Assembly (NCBI GenBank): GCA_030043455.1
Contig: JASHXQ010000238.1
Location: forward strand, 1 to 7,615
Direction: 5' to 3'
DNA length: 7,615 bases
DNA from: Nitrososphaerales archaeon
Lineage (GTDB): Archaea > Thermoproteota > Nitrososphaeria > Nitrososphaerales > CADDZS01
Within the stretch, counting starts at the first letter, position 1; every line of letters starts with the position of its first letter. The notes below the pieces were generated by a model. The model was not told where the DNA came from, ran no database searches, and saw only the letters and a list, made by a program, of their open reading frames with translations. Made by a program: the position numbers and the translations under genes. Shown here one piece after another: positions 1-5,528 of the stretch.

Positions 1-1
1 A

Positions 2-721
2 GTAGACATTTTCGTGATGGGAAGAAATGAATGGAGAAAAGCAAACGAGTGGCCGTTCCCCGGAATCACGTACCAAAATTATTTCCTACATAGTGAGGGA
101 GGCGCGAACACCTCCTTTGGAAATGGAACCTTAACATCGATCCCACCGAAACGGGAGGATGTCGAGGAAGATGCGTACTCATATGATCCGCTCAACCCCT
201 GTCCCAACATATACGACTCATCCACTACGCCCGCTGAAGCTCCCCACGATCAGCGGCCTATAGAGCTGCGAAATGATGTCCTGGTATACTCCACTCCGGC
301 TTTGGACTCTGAAGTTGAGGTTTCCGGTCCTGTTCAAGTAACCCTGTACGCTTCAACATCTGCCACGGATACGGATTTCTGGGCGCAGCTTACGGACGTG
401 TTTCCCAACGGATTTTCTATGCACCTTACAGAAGGAATCATCCGCGGGCGCTATCGTAAATCTCTCGAATTTCCAGAACTTCTTCAATCGGAGAAAGTCT
501 ACGAATTCAAGATTGATCTTTGGGTCATTAGCAATCTTTTCCAGAAAGGGCACAAGATTCGTCTGGCTATTTCCAGTAGTTCTTTTCCAAAATATGACCG
601 GAATCCCAACACGGGCCACGATTTTGGAAAAGACGCCGAAACTGTAATAGCAAATCAGCGAATTTTTCATACCAAGGAATTTCCCTCGTGCGTGATTTTG
701 CCTGTGGTCGCCTCAATATGA
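2..721 (+). CDS. CocE/NonD-family hydrolase, C-terminal domain (partial)
   Basis: The frame is open from base 2, so the gene begins before the window; the GTG at 14 and ATG at 17 are internal. About 239 residues are visible. They match the beta-sandwich (jelly-roll) C-terminal domain of the X-Pro dipeptidyl-peptidase/CocE family (PF08530 type). Family marks are VDIFVMGRNEWRKANEWP at the left edge, a central stretch with TLYASTSATDTDFWAQLTDV and IIRGRYRKSLE, and near the end IRLAISSSSFPKYDRNPNTG. The Ser-Asp-His catalytic triad of the family lies in the alpha/beta-hydrolase part upstream and is not in view, so activity (hydrolysis of an ester, amide or acylated substrate) cannot be judged. The stop TGA is at 719-721. 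No signal peptide can be assessed. A 12-base-arm inverted repeat and the AbrB-like gene follow; an operon is possible but unproven. Confidence 0.9.
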   Translation, partial: VDIFVMGRNEWRKANEWPFPGITYQNYFLHSEGGANTSFGNGTLTSIPPKREDVEEDAYSYDPLNPCPNIYDSSTTPAEAPHDQRPIELRNDVLVYSTPALDSEVEVSGPVQVTLYASTSATDTDFWAQLTDVFPNGFSMHLTEGIIRGRYRKSLEFPELLQSEKVYEFKIDLWVISNLFQKGHKIRLAISSSSFPKYDRNPNTGHDFGKDAETVIANQRIFHTKEFPSCVILPVVASI

Positions 722-732
722 TTCCTTTAACA

Positions 733-748
733 AGAAGTTAACACTTCT
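733..748. promoter_or_regulatory. Short inverted repeat before the AbrB-like gene
   Basis: AGAAGT-TAAC-ACTTCT is a perfect 6-bp dyad with a 4-base centre. It lies 12 bases after the CocE stop and about 10 bases before the GTG at 759. It could be a weak hairpin ending the CocE transcript or an operator for the AbrB-like protein. Six-base arms occur often by chance, so this is tentative. Confidence 0.25.
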
Positions 749-793
749 CTCCTCTGGGGTGATATCCGAAACTGCCAAAGTCGCAAAGGGGGC

Positions 794-1030
794 ATGGTGG
801 CTATCCCTTCAAAAATTAGAAGAAAATATTCTATCAAAAAAGGTACGCAGATAATATTCGCTGAGAACGAAAATGGATCTATAGAGATCATTCCCGTTCC
901 GCCGCTTTCCAAATTATTTGGAGTAGATCGGAGACACAAGGATCTCATAGTAGAGTCTGTAGAAGAGCTGCATGCCGAACGCCGTCGTGAAGCTCTCCTT
1001 GAGAAAATGAAAACCGATCCTCAACTCTAG
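794..1030 (+). CDS. AbrB/MazE/SpoVT-type DNA-binding protein, N-terminus out of frame
   Basis: The 78 residues from ATG 794 open with VAIPSKIRRKYSIKKGTQI, the heart of the swapped-hairpin AbrB fold, then a second strand pair (FAENENGSIEIIPV), and a charged helical tail (VESVEELHAERRREALLEKM) of the kind that binds a toxin partner in VapB/MazE antitoxins. The first beta strand of the fold should precede the initial Met. It is present, but one frame away: GTG at 759 reads VISETAKVAKG up to the G run at 788-792, where one extra G would join it to GMVAIPS. The gene is therefore either frameshifted, wrongly assembled, or truncated to start at 794. No VapC or MazF gene is next to it, so it looks like an orphan regulator or antitoxin. 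Family is fairly sure; function is inferred. Confidence 0.8.
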   Translation: MVAIPSKIRRKYSIKKGTQIIFAENENGSIEIIPVPPLSKLFGVDRRHKDLIVESVEELHAERRREALLEKMKTDPQL

Positions 1031-1041
1031 TGATTTCTTAG

Positions 1042-1046
1042 TTTTT
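1042..1046 (+). terminator. Possible T-tract terminator after AbrB-like gene
   Basis: A run of five T lies 12 bases after the TAG stop at 1030. Archaeal RNA polymerase can end transcripts at such tracts without a hairpin. The run is short, so this is only a suggestion. Confidence 0.25.
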
Positions 1047-1100
1047 CTCGGCGCCGACCGGGATATTTTCAAATCGAAATCCTGGCGTATCAAACGAAAA

Positions 1101-1124
1101 TGTAAAATCTGTACCGGTTTTACA
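1101..1124. promoter_or_regulatory. TGTAAAA-N10-TTTTACA dyad, candidate operator of the MFS gene
   Basis: Perfect 7-bp inverted repeat (TGTAAAA at 1101-1107, TTTTACA at 1118-1124) with a 10-base centre that itself contains ACCGG. The dyad lies 57 bases before the MFS start. A TATA-like ATATTTTC at 1063-1070 would place the transcription start near 1090-1095, so a protein bound here would block the start or early elongation. The size and symmetry suit a dimeric repressor. Which protein binds is unknown; the AbrB-like gene just upstream is one candidate. Confidence 0.4.
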
Positions 1125-1169
1125 CAGGTCTCAAGCGAAATCGCAGAAAGGAGACTAGCAAGGATCCTT

Positions 1170-1175
1170 GGAGGT
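1170..1175 (+). promoter_or_regulatory. Shine-Dalgarno site of the MFS gene
   Basis: GGAGGT lies 6 bases before ATG 1182, an ideal ribosome binding site. It fixes the MFS start and indicates that this mRNA has a leader, unlike several other genes here. Confidence 0.75.
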
Positions 1176-1181
1176 TTCCGT

Positions 1182-2510
1182 ATGGTCACCCAGTCCCGAG
1201 AAGATGACAATCACGATCAGAAGCCAGCGGAGGACAGGGGTCTTTCTAGAGACGCGAAACTCATCCTTACCTGGGTCTTGGTAAATTCCATCCCCATCGG
1301 GTACATGAATGTCGTACCCTTGGTCTATCTGCTGAACGTGGGTTACAATCCCTCGCTCATCGGGACGATCTACGCGCTCGGAGCGGTCGCGAACACTGTC
1401 GCCTACATCCCCTTTGGAATCCTCGCGGATCGCTACGGCCGGAAATTCTTCATCGTCCTGGGTGGTTTTCTGCCCTTCTTTTCCTACGCCATTTTTGGCT
1501 TCACTCTCAACCCCGGCTGGTTGATCTTTGCAAGCATACTTGGGGGCATCGGACTGGCTGGTGGACTGGGAGTGGCGATAAACAGCACCGCGCTGCTGGC
1601 ACTGCTCACGAATACGACTACCGACAAAAACAGGACTTTTGTTTTCGGCGCACTGCAGGGGTCGTGGATCTCGGCCGTCACGATCGGATCTCTTTTGAGT
1701 TACCTGCCCTCCATCTTGATGAACACTTTCTCTCTGGATTCGTATTCCTCGCATTCCTACGCGTACTTCATCATGTCGGCATTTGTCGCGGCTTCCACGG
1801 TGCCGATTCTCTTTGTCAGAGAGAAGAAGACCGATCGTTCTTTCGTTCGCTCGGAGACTCCTTCTTCCAAAATGTCGTCTTGGATTTCTGACCGGCTCCA
1901 GATCGTCTCCGGGAGGAAAATTCTGTACTTCTCGATCGTGTTTGCCTTTGTGGGGCTGGGGCTCGGAGTCATCGTCCAGCTGATCCCGACGTGGTACACA
2001 TTGGCGTTCCACACTAGCGAGAACACCGCGGGGTTGTGGGTGGCATTCGCGGAATTTTCCGGGATCATTGCGGTCCCACTTATACCAAAGCTCGTGAAAC
2101 GGGGTGGTACAGTATTATCATCAGCGGCAACGATGGTCGTCTCCTGCATTTTCCTTGCACTCATGCCGCTTTCCGGGGTCTTTGAAGTGGCGGCACTATT
2201 CTTCGTGGCGAGAGCTGTCCTCACAACGGTTTCCTGGCCGATCATGCAGTCCTACATGATGGGCATCGTGCTGGAAAGGGAAAGGGCCACGGTAACGGGG
2301 ATCACTTACACTGCCTGGGCCCTGACGTCTTCCATAGGAACTTTTCTGGGTGGGTATCTTCTAGGAGCAAATCAGCTTAGCTTGCCTTTCGCCTTCGGTG
2401 TTTTCGGTTACGTTACGGCGTCTATACTGCTGTTTCTGTTCTTCCGGAAGATCAAGCCTCCGGAAGAACTCGAAGTAGATCTGGGTTCTGCAGAGATCCA
2501 CCCCGGATAG
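1182..2510 (+). CDS. Major facilitator superfamily (MFS) transporter
   Basis: 442 residues, the usual MFS length. A charged cytoplasmic N-terminus of about 25 residues is followed by repeated hydrophobic segments consistent with two six-helix halves. The loop between helices 2 and 3 holds motif A, GILADRYGRK at residues 79-88. A long polar central loop (around VREKKTDRSFVRSETPSSK) separates the halves, and the C-terminus is again polar. These features place it in the plasma membrane as a proton-coupled or facilitated carrier. The substrate is not evident; sequence style resembles drug-efflux and sugar-type MFS carriers. The start ATG is supported by GGAGGT 6 bases upstream. The gene stands alone, with a candidate operator in its leader and a T5 run after the stop. 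Confidence 0.9.
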   Translation: MVTQSREDDNHDQKPAEDRGLSRDAKLILTWVLVNSIPIGYMNVVPLVYLLNVGYNPSLIGTIYALGAVANTVAYIPFGILADRYGRKFFIVLGGFLPFFSYAIFGFTLNPGWLIFASILGGIGLAGGLGVAINSTALLALLTNTTTDKNRTFVFGALQGSWISAVTIGSLLSYLPSILMNTFSLDSYSSHSYAYFIMSAFVAASTVPILFVREKKTDRSFVRSETPSSKMSSWISDRLQIVSGRKILYFSIVFAFVGLGLGVIVQLIPTWYTLAFHTSENTAGLWVAFAEFSGIIAVPLIPKLVKRGGTVLSSAATMVVSCIFLALMPLSGVFEVAALFFVARAVLTTVSWPIMQSYMMGIVLERERATVTGITYTAWALTSSIGTFLGGYLLGANQLSLPFAFGVFGYVTASILLFLFFRKIKPPEELEVDLGSAEIHPG

Positions 2511-2520
2511 ACTACGAGTA

Positions 2521-2525
2521 TTTTT
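2521..2525 (+). terminator. Possible T-tract terminator after the MFS gene
   Basis: Five T (2521-2525), 10 bases after the MFS stop codon, with no clear hairpin before them. Consistent with archaeal U-tract termination, but short. Confidence 0.25.
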
Positions 2526-2604
2526 CAAAAGTGGAAATGGTAACATCCTTATTATCGTGGGTATGCAATGATCTTTTTTCCCACGAAAGGGCGCCATCCA
2601 CTTT

Positions 2605-3237
2605 TTGAAACTACGACCGGTCTATACACTTTCGATCGTTTACATCGCTCTAGCTTTTGGCTACAGCGCGCTTGGTTTCCTCCACGGGCTTCCACATGGG
2701 AACGGTTCGGAGTACACAATTTCGTTCCTTATCCCGGAGATCGGGGGACACATCCTCTTCGCCATCGTCGCGGTACTGCCTTTCATGGATCTGCAGCTCT
2801 TGCTGCTTTCCTCAGTGGTCGCCGTGTTCATCGACTCGGATCACCTGCTGGGGATTTTCACTACTCTACCCTACATCGGCCGCCCGGATCACTCGATCCT
2901 TTTCATGATCGTTGCAGCTTCCATCATGGTCTATCTGTCGCGCAGGCTGAATCTCTCGACAGCTTCTCAGATCAAGGTTGCCATCGTCGTCCTTGCTGCG
3001 ATTCTATCCCATCTCTCTTACGATATTCTGGCAGCTTACGTTATCTTTGGCGGAGGCTCCTTCTCGTTCCCTCTCTTCTACCCTTTCAGCCCTGCGCTGA
3101 TCCCCTTTCCCCTTTACGCGTTCATCCTGTTTGAAGTCGCGGCCGTTGCTCTTTCTTGTGTGGGAAGACTGCTCGTGAAAAAGTATGGCAAACCTGCTAG
3201 GGTCTCAGTGCAGACCAAGTCCAGTCTTTCGATTTAG
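2605..3237 (+). CDS. YdjM/DUF457-like membrane protein, putative metal-dependent hydrolase
   Basis: 210 residues with five to six hydrophobic segments. The pattern of the YdjM (DUF457, 'membrane-bound metal-dependent hydrolase') family is visible: H49 in EIGGHILFA, the acidic D77-S-D79-H80 after a membrane helix, H96 in RPDHSILF, H136 and D140 in HLSYD, then SFPLFYPFSP near residues 154-162. These His/Asp residues would form the metal site on one membrane face. The substrate of the family is unknown; in E. coli YdjM is an LexA-controlled inner-membrane protein. The start is the TTG at 2605; the frame is open only back to 2572, with no ATG, so TTG (no clear ribosome site) is the best choice. 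The gene meets the monooxygenase-like gene tail to tail, 31 bases apart. Confidence 0.75.
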   Translation: MKLRPVYTLSIVYIALAFGYSALGFLHGLPHGNGSEYTISFLIPEIGGHILFAIVAVLPFMDLQLLLLSSVVAVFIDSDHLLGIFTTLPYIGRPDHSILFMIVAASIMVYLSRRLNLSTASQIKVAIVVLAAILSHLSYDILAAYVIFGGGSFSFPLFYPFSPALIPFPLYAFILFEVAAVALSCVGRLLVKKYGKPARVSVQTKSSLSI

Positions 3238-3253
3238 GCAGGGACGTCTGCCT
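3236..3253. terminator. Stem-loop between convergent genes
   Basis: AGGCAG-GGACGT-CTGCCT forms a 6-bp, GC-rich stem with a 6-base loop, starting inside the stop codon of the YdjM-like gene and lying in the 31-base gap to the convergent minus-strand gene. Its place suits a shared two-way terminator, but no T run follows directly on either strand. Confidence 0.35.
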
Positions 3254-3268
3254 TCGGTTCGTAGAAAA

Positions 3269-3586
3269 TTAGAGCATTGGAACTCCGGATGCGCTAACTT
3301 TGACTTCATAATGCCGTGCGATCAGCTCTACCCGTGCGAGAAGCTCCTTTGCCTTAGGTTCGAATACCGGCGCCTCGTAGTCTTGTCCTGCGAATTTTTT
3401 TACGGCGTCCAGTGAGTCGAAGAAGTTTATGATCAAGAATTCCACTTCTCCCTCTTTGGTCTCTTGATTGAGCACCCAGCCCCCTCGATAGCCCTCAATT
3501 CCCTGACGTCCGGGGAGCGCTTTTTCCTCGAGCAATCCCTGATAAGCTCCCCACATTTCCTTTAGTTGTCCAGCCTTTCCATACAC
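3269..3586 (-). CDS. ABM-like small monooxygenase (dimeric alpha/beta barrel), N-terminus out of frame
   Basis: 105 residues from GTG 3586. The run IEGYRGGWVL (30-39), the strand EVEFLIINFFDSLDAVKKF (47-65) followed by AGQDYE, and HYEV (92-95) match the antibiotic-biosynthesis-monooxygenase type, small dimeric ferredoxin-like proteins of about 100 residues. They often act on quinone-like or heme-like substrates, but many members have no known reaction. The family's first strand normally reads like MIARVWKG. That peptide is present just upstream in another frame, from TTG at 3596 (codons 3596 down to 3573), and a one-base shift near the AAA at 3576-3578 would join it to KAGQLKEMW. The gene is thus frameshifted or carries a sequencing error. 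Upstream of 3596 no other gene lies close by. Family call is good; exact activity unknown. Confidence 0.75.
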   Translation of the reverse strand: MYGKAGQLKEMWGAYQGLLEEKALPGRQGIEGYRGGWVLNQETKEGEVEFLIINFFDSLDAVKKFAGQDYEAPVFEPKAKELLARVELIARHYEVKVSASGVPML

Positions 3587-3687
3587 GAGCGATCAAACTT
3601 ATCCCGGCAATAGGATTAACAGGAAATCAATAAGATTTGAGATCGGAGAGCTCATTGTAACCAACAACAACTATTGACTCCAAACAG

Positions 3688-3702
3688 AGCTCGTTCCAAG
3701 CT
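3688..3702 (+). repeat. Left copy of 15-base direct repeat
   Basis: AGCTCGTTCCAAGCT, identical and in the same orientation to 6480-6494, about 2.8 kb away. The two copies bracket the low-GC cluster. Chance expectation for an exact 15-mer pair in a window this size is roughly 0.03, so it is suggestive of attachment-like ends but not proof. Confidence 0.45.
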
Positions 3703-3985
3703 ATACATCGACCTGCGTCTGCACTTCAGGCTTCCGTGCTTTCTCCGATATGAGAGTCGTTCAGGGAAGGCTCCTGCACGGAGCATGCGACGATATTTTT
3801 CGGCCAATACATGATCATTATCAGGCACGTTATTTCTCTGAGACCAATAGGATGATTTGAAGGGCCCTTCAGTTACTAATTGAACGAGACCATCGCTAAT
3901 TGCTCTAAGGAGGGTTCCAGAAAGCAGGCCGACGCCTTGGAATCAGAACATGCCACCTAAAGTCGGCAAAGACACCTAGACCTGT

Positions 3986-4007
3986 CGTGATCGTCAAGGT
4001 GATCACG
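3986..4007. other. 7-bp inverted repeat
   Basis: CGTGATC (3986-3992) and GATCACG (4001-4007) pair perfectly around an 8-base loop. It lies 38 bases before the TTG of the short frame at 4045. It could be a regulatory hairpin or operator; no T run follows. Confidence 0.25.
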
Positions 4008-4044
4008 TTGTTTAAGGTAGGACTCTCTGCGGAGAAAACATCAC

Positions 4045-4233
4045 TTGCACCTAAGAGTAAAAGAGCCTCGTGGTTTGACGTTCGCCTTTCCACGGGGCAA
4101 TTATCTGTTGGATGTTTCGATTAATGCTAAAAACGCCTATGCTGTACAGAGGAGATATCCTTTGACCTGTGGCACTCAATGGGATGATGTTAAACTAGAA
4201 GAAATTGCCCAGAAATTTGAGTTGCCCAAATAA
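4045..4233 (+). CDS. Short hypothetical protein or gene remnant
   Basis: 62 residues from TTG 4045, with a weak GGAG 10 bases upstream (4031-4034). I do not recognise a family. The second half (VSINAKNAYAVQRRYPL, then GTQWDDVKLEEIAQKFELP) reads like true protein: mixed charges, a likely amphipathic helix at the end and one cysteine. The N-terminal part is less convincing and the frame is closed by TAG at 4018-4020. It may be the 3' remnant of a longer gene cut at the edge of the low-GC cluster, or a genuine small gene. It stands apart from its neighbours, 134 bases before the zinc-ribbon gene. Confidence 0.4.
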   Translation: MHLRVKEPRGLTFAFPRGNYLLDVSINAKNAYAVQRRYPLTCGTQWDDVKLEEIAQKFELPK

Positions 4234-4306
4234 CAAGTTAAGGCATCTTCGTTAGAGTAGGTCACTTTTTCGAGAGATGCGGTTAGGTAAGCCAAGAGAA
4301 GCGACA

Positions 4307-4346
4307 GAATCTGAAATTCAGTGTCGAACCCTGAATCTGAAATTCA
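4307..4346. repeat. GAATCTGAAATTCA direct repeat before the zinc-ribbon gene
   Basis: Two exact copies of a 14-base unit, at 4307-4320 and 4333-4346, start to start 26 bases apart. The second copy, with the preceding T, has TGAAT/ATTCA arms (imperfect dyad). The unit pair sits 21 bases before the ATG at 4368, where the TATA/BRE region of a leaderless archaeal transcript would be. A role as tandem operator is a fair guess. Confidence 0.5.
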
Positions 4347-4367
4347 CAATCACAAAATAATGTAGGG

Positions 4368-4847
4368 ATGAAATTCTACTTTAGATTTTCATTGTTCGGT
4401 AGAAACAATAGCAAAATCGAATTTGACGCTAGACAACCTCCACAGCAAATCTTGCAGAATGCGCAAGGGTTTCAATACGTCCACAATTTCAAGGTTCATT
4501 TCAAACGTGGCGCCTTGCAAGCACTTGCAAACAAAGTAGATGTCTCCATCGACTCTAGTTCGTATCAGACGCCCTCTATTCAGGAAGTAACCAAAGCATT
4601 CAATGAAAGGATGGTCATGTCAAATGCCCATTCAAACACCCGTCAACGATTTAGCGAAAGTTCATTTCACATCACTAACATTGAATACAAAGAATCAATG
4701 GCACTTTCATACTCGATGGGAGGAAACTCCATGCCAGAACAACCTCAACAGACAGTCACTCAAACTGCTTCTGCATTTTGCCGTCAATGCGGAAGTCCTG
4801 CTCAAGCAGACTCAAAGTTCTGCAACAAATGCGGCGCTCAACTTTGA
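4368..4847 (+). CDS. Hypothetical protein with C-terminal zinc ribbon
   Basis: 159 residues from ATG 4368. The last 22 residues are a compact zinc ribbon: CRQC at 138-141, then ten residues, then CNKC, ending GAQL. The four cysteines should bind one zinc ion, as in zinc-ribbon (DZR/zinc_ribbon_2-type) tails of many archaeal and bacterial proteins that bind nucleic acids or partner proteins. The N-terminal 115 residues (starting KFYFRFSLFGRN, with alternating hydrophobic positions suggesting beta strands) belong to no family I know. A Gln/Thr-rich linker (residues about 118-133) joins the parts. There is no signal peptide or membrane helix. It precedes the winged-helix operon by 75 bases on the same strand and shares its low GC, so it may be part of the same system. 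Function unknown. Confidence 0.75.
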   Translation: MKFYFRFSLFGRNNSKIEFDARQPPQQILQNAQGFQYVHNFKVHFKRGALQALANKVDVSIDSSSYQTPSIQEVTKAFNERMVMSNAHSNTRQRFSESSFHITNIEYKESMALSYSMGGNSMPEQPQQTVTQTASAFCRQCGSPAQADSKFCNKCGAQL

Positions 4848-4885
4848 GAATTCAATCAGAAAGAAGAGTTCTCTGGCCAAGCAAA

Positions 4886-4921
4886 TGCGTTATTTATTGC
4901 GTTATTGCATTATTGCGTTAT
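4886..4921 (+). repeat. TGCGTTAT repeats ending at the start codon of gene A
   Basis: Four copies of an 8-base unit: TGCGTTAT at 4886-4893, 4898-4905 and 4914-4921, and TGCATTAT at 4906-4913. The last three are head to tail; the first is set off by TTAT. The array ends one base before ATG 4923. TTATTTAT (4890-4897) within it is a good TATA box about 26 bases before the start codon, so the repeats cover the core promoter to the likely transcription start. They could be operator half-sites spaced at 8 bases. Confidence 0.6.
4890..4897 (+). promoter_or_regulatory. TATA box of the winged-helix operon
   Basis: TTATTTAT is centred about 29 bases before ATG 4923. Archaeal TATA centres lie about 26 bases before the transcription start, which would put that start at about 4920, essentially at the ATG. 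No Shine-Dalgarno is present before the ATG. Together this suggests a leaderless mRNA for gene A. Confidence 0.5.
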
Positions 4922-4922
4922 C

Positions 4923-5261
4923 ATGGCAAAGGCAGTCATAAAGAGACCAGATGGAACTAGAGTAGATGTTGAAGGCACTCCTCAAGAAATTGCCAAAATA
5001 ATTCAGAATGTAGAGGATAAGGGAAAGAATTCTCAGAAAGAAAAGAAGCAAAACGGCAGTGCAACCGATTACGTTCTGCAATTACGAGAGGAGGGATTTT
5101 TCGATAAACCGAAATCTCTGGTGGAGATAAAGGACAAACTCGAAGAGATTGGGGTATTCTATCCCGTCACATCACTTTCGGGAGTCGTCTTGGGCCTGAC
5201 CAAAAAGCGAATGCTCGGAAGGATGGAGATAGACAAACACTGGAAATATGTCAAGAGGTGA
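4923..5261 (+). CDS. Small winged-helix protein (gene A of the operon)
   Basis: 112 residues from ATG 4923; a TTG 18 bases upstream is in frame but lies inside the repeats, and AKAVIKRPDG is the natural start. Residues 1-30 form a beta hairpin and a helix (IKRPDGTRVDVEGTPQEIAK), a short N-terminal module that I have met in archaeal proteins of unknown function. A Lys/Gln-rich linker follows (31-47). Residues 49-112 look like a winged helix: DYVLQLREEGFF, KPKSLVEIKDKLEE, then SLSGVVLGLTKKRML and the wing ending HWKYVKR. It probably binds DNA or a partner. The motif FF.KPKS..EI...LE..G......SL is shared without gaps with gene B (residues 22-48), so the two are likely a duplication. Three bases separate it from gene B; a cotranscribed operon is very likely. 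Confidence 0.8.
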   Translation: MAKAVIKRPDGTRVDVEGTPQEIAKIIQNVEDKGKNSQKEKKQNGSATDYVLQLREEGFFDKPKSLVEIKDKLEEIGVFYPVTSLSGVVLGLTKKRMLGRMEIDKHWKYVKR

Positions 5262-5264
5262 GGG

Positions 5265-5528
5265 ATGAAAACGAAAGAAGTCGCAACTACTCCGAGCGAT
5301 GCCTTGAAGATTCTTTGGAAGGCGAAATTTTTCTTCAAGCCGAAAAGCAATGCGGAAATCACGAAAAGACTAGAAAGCATGGGTTACAATTTCACCCAAG
5401 CATCATTAGGTATGGCTTTACTGAGATCGAAATTCCTGACTATACGTGGCACCAAGAGTAACCACCTCTACGTTCAGATTTATCCATTCGTAGAAGAGAT
5501 TGCGCAGAAGCCGAAAAAGGCGAAATGA
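5265..5528 (+). CDS. Small winged-helix protein (gene B of the operon)
   Basis: 87 residues from ATG 5265. The upstream GGTGAGGG, overlapping the stop of gene A, may act as its ribosome site. Residues 12-70 align without gaps to residues 49-107 of gene A: D12, F22-F23, KPKS at 25-28, EI at 31-32, LE at 36-37, G40 and SL at 47-48 are the same. The protein lacks gene A's N-terminal module and its wing (RGTKSNHLYVQIYP) is more divergent, so it would be a bare winged helix. A Lys-rich tail (PKKAK) leads to TGA 5526-5528. The next gene is in the same frame with nothing between. It may therefore be the N-terminal part of a once longer protein, or gain a tail by readthrough. Role inferred: nucleic acid or protein binding within the operon. 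Confidence 0.75.
   Translation: MKTKEVATTPSDALKILWKAKFFFKPKSNAEITKRLESMGYNFTQASLGMALLRSKFLTIRGTKSNHLYVQIYPFVEEIAQKPKKAK

Larger units (their letters stand above)
3597..4044. other. Intergenic stretch with no clear gene
   Basis: About 450 bases without a convincing reading frame, tRNA or mobile-element gene on either strand. It holds the left copy of a 15-base repeat (3688-3702), a 14-base perfect palindrome (TGAAGGGCCCTTCA, 3858-3871) and a 7-bp hairpin (3986-4007). It marks the passage from the GC-rich left genes to the lower-GC cluster and may hold decayed sequence. Confidence 0.5.

Noticed and set aside
1155..2012. Long open frame on the minus strand (285 residues)
   Set aside because: It lies wholly over the MFS gene, is unusually rich in Arg, Asp and Gln, and shows no fold-like pattern; a shadow of the GC-rich coding strand.
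2568..3134. Plus-strand frame of 188 residues with an ATG start
   Set aside because: It overlaps the YdjM-like gene in another frame and is full of Ser, Arg and His without family features; the other frame has clear membrane helices and motifs.
3858..3871. Perfect 14-base palindrome TGAAGGGCCCTTCA
   Set aside because: About 0.5 such palindromes are expected by chance in a window of this size, and no gene start lies near.
4886..4921. TGCGTTAT array as a CRISPR or microsatellite locus
   Set aside because: Units are 8 bases with no spacers; the position over a promoter suits regulatory sites better.
5526..5528. TGA between genes B and C read as selenocysteine
   Set aside because: No selenocysteine-type context or RNA element is visible and the flanking residues (Lys-rich tail) do not resemble a redox site.
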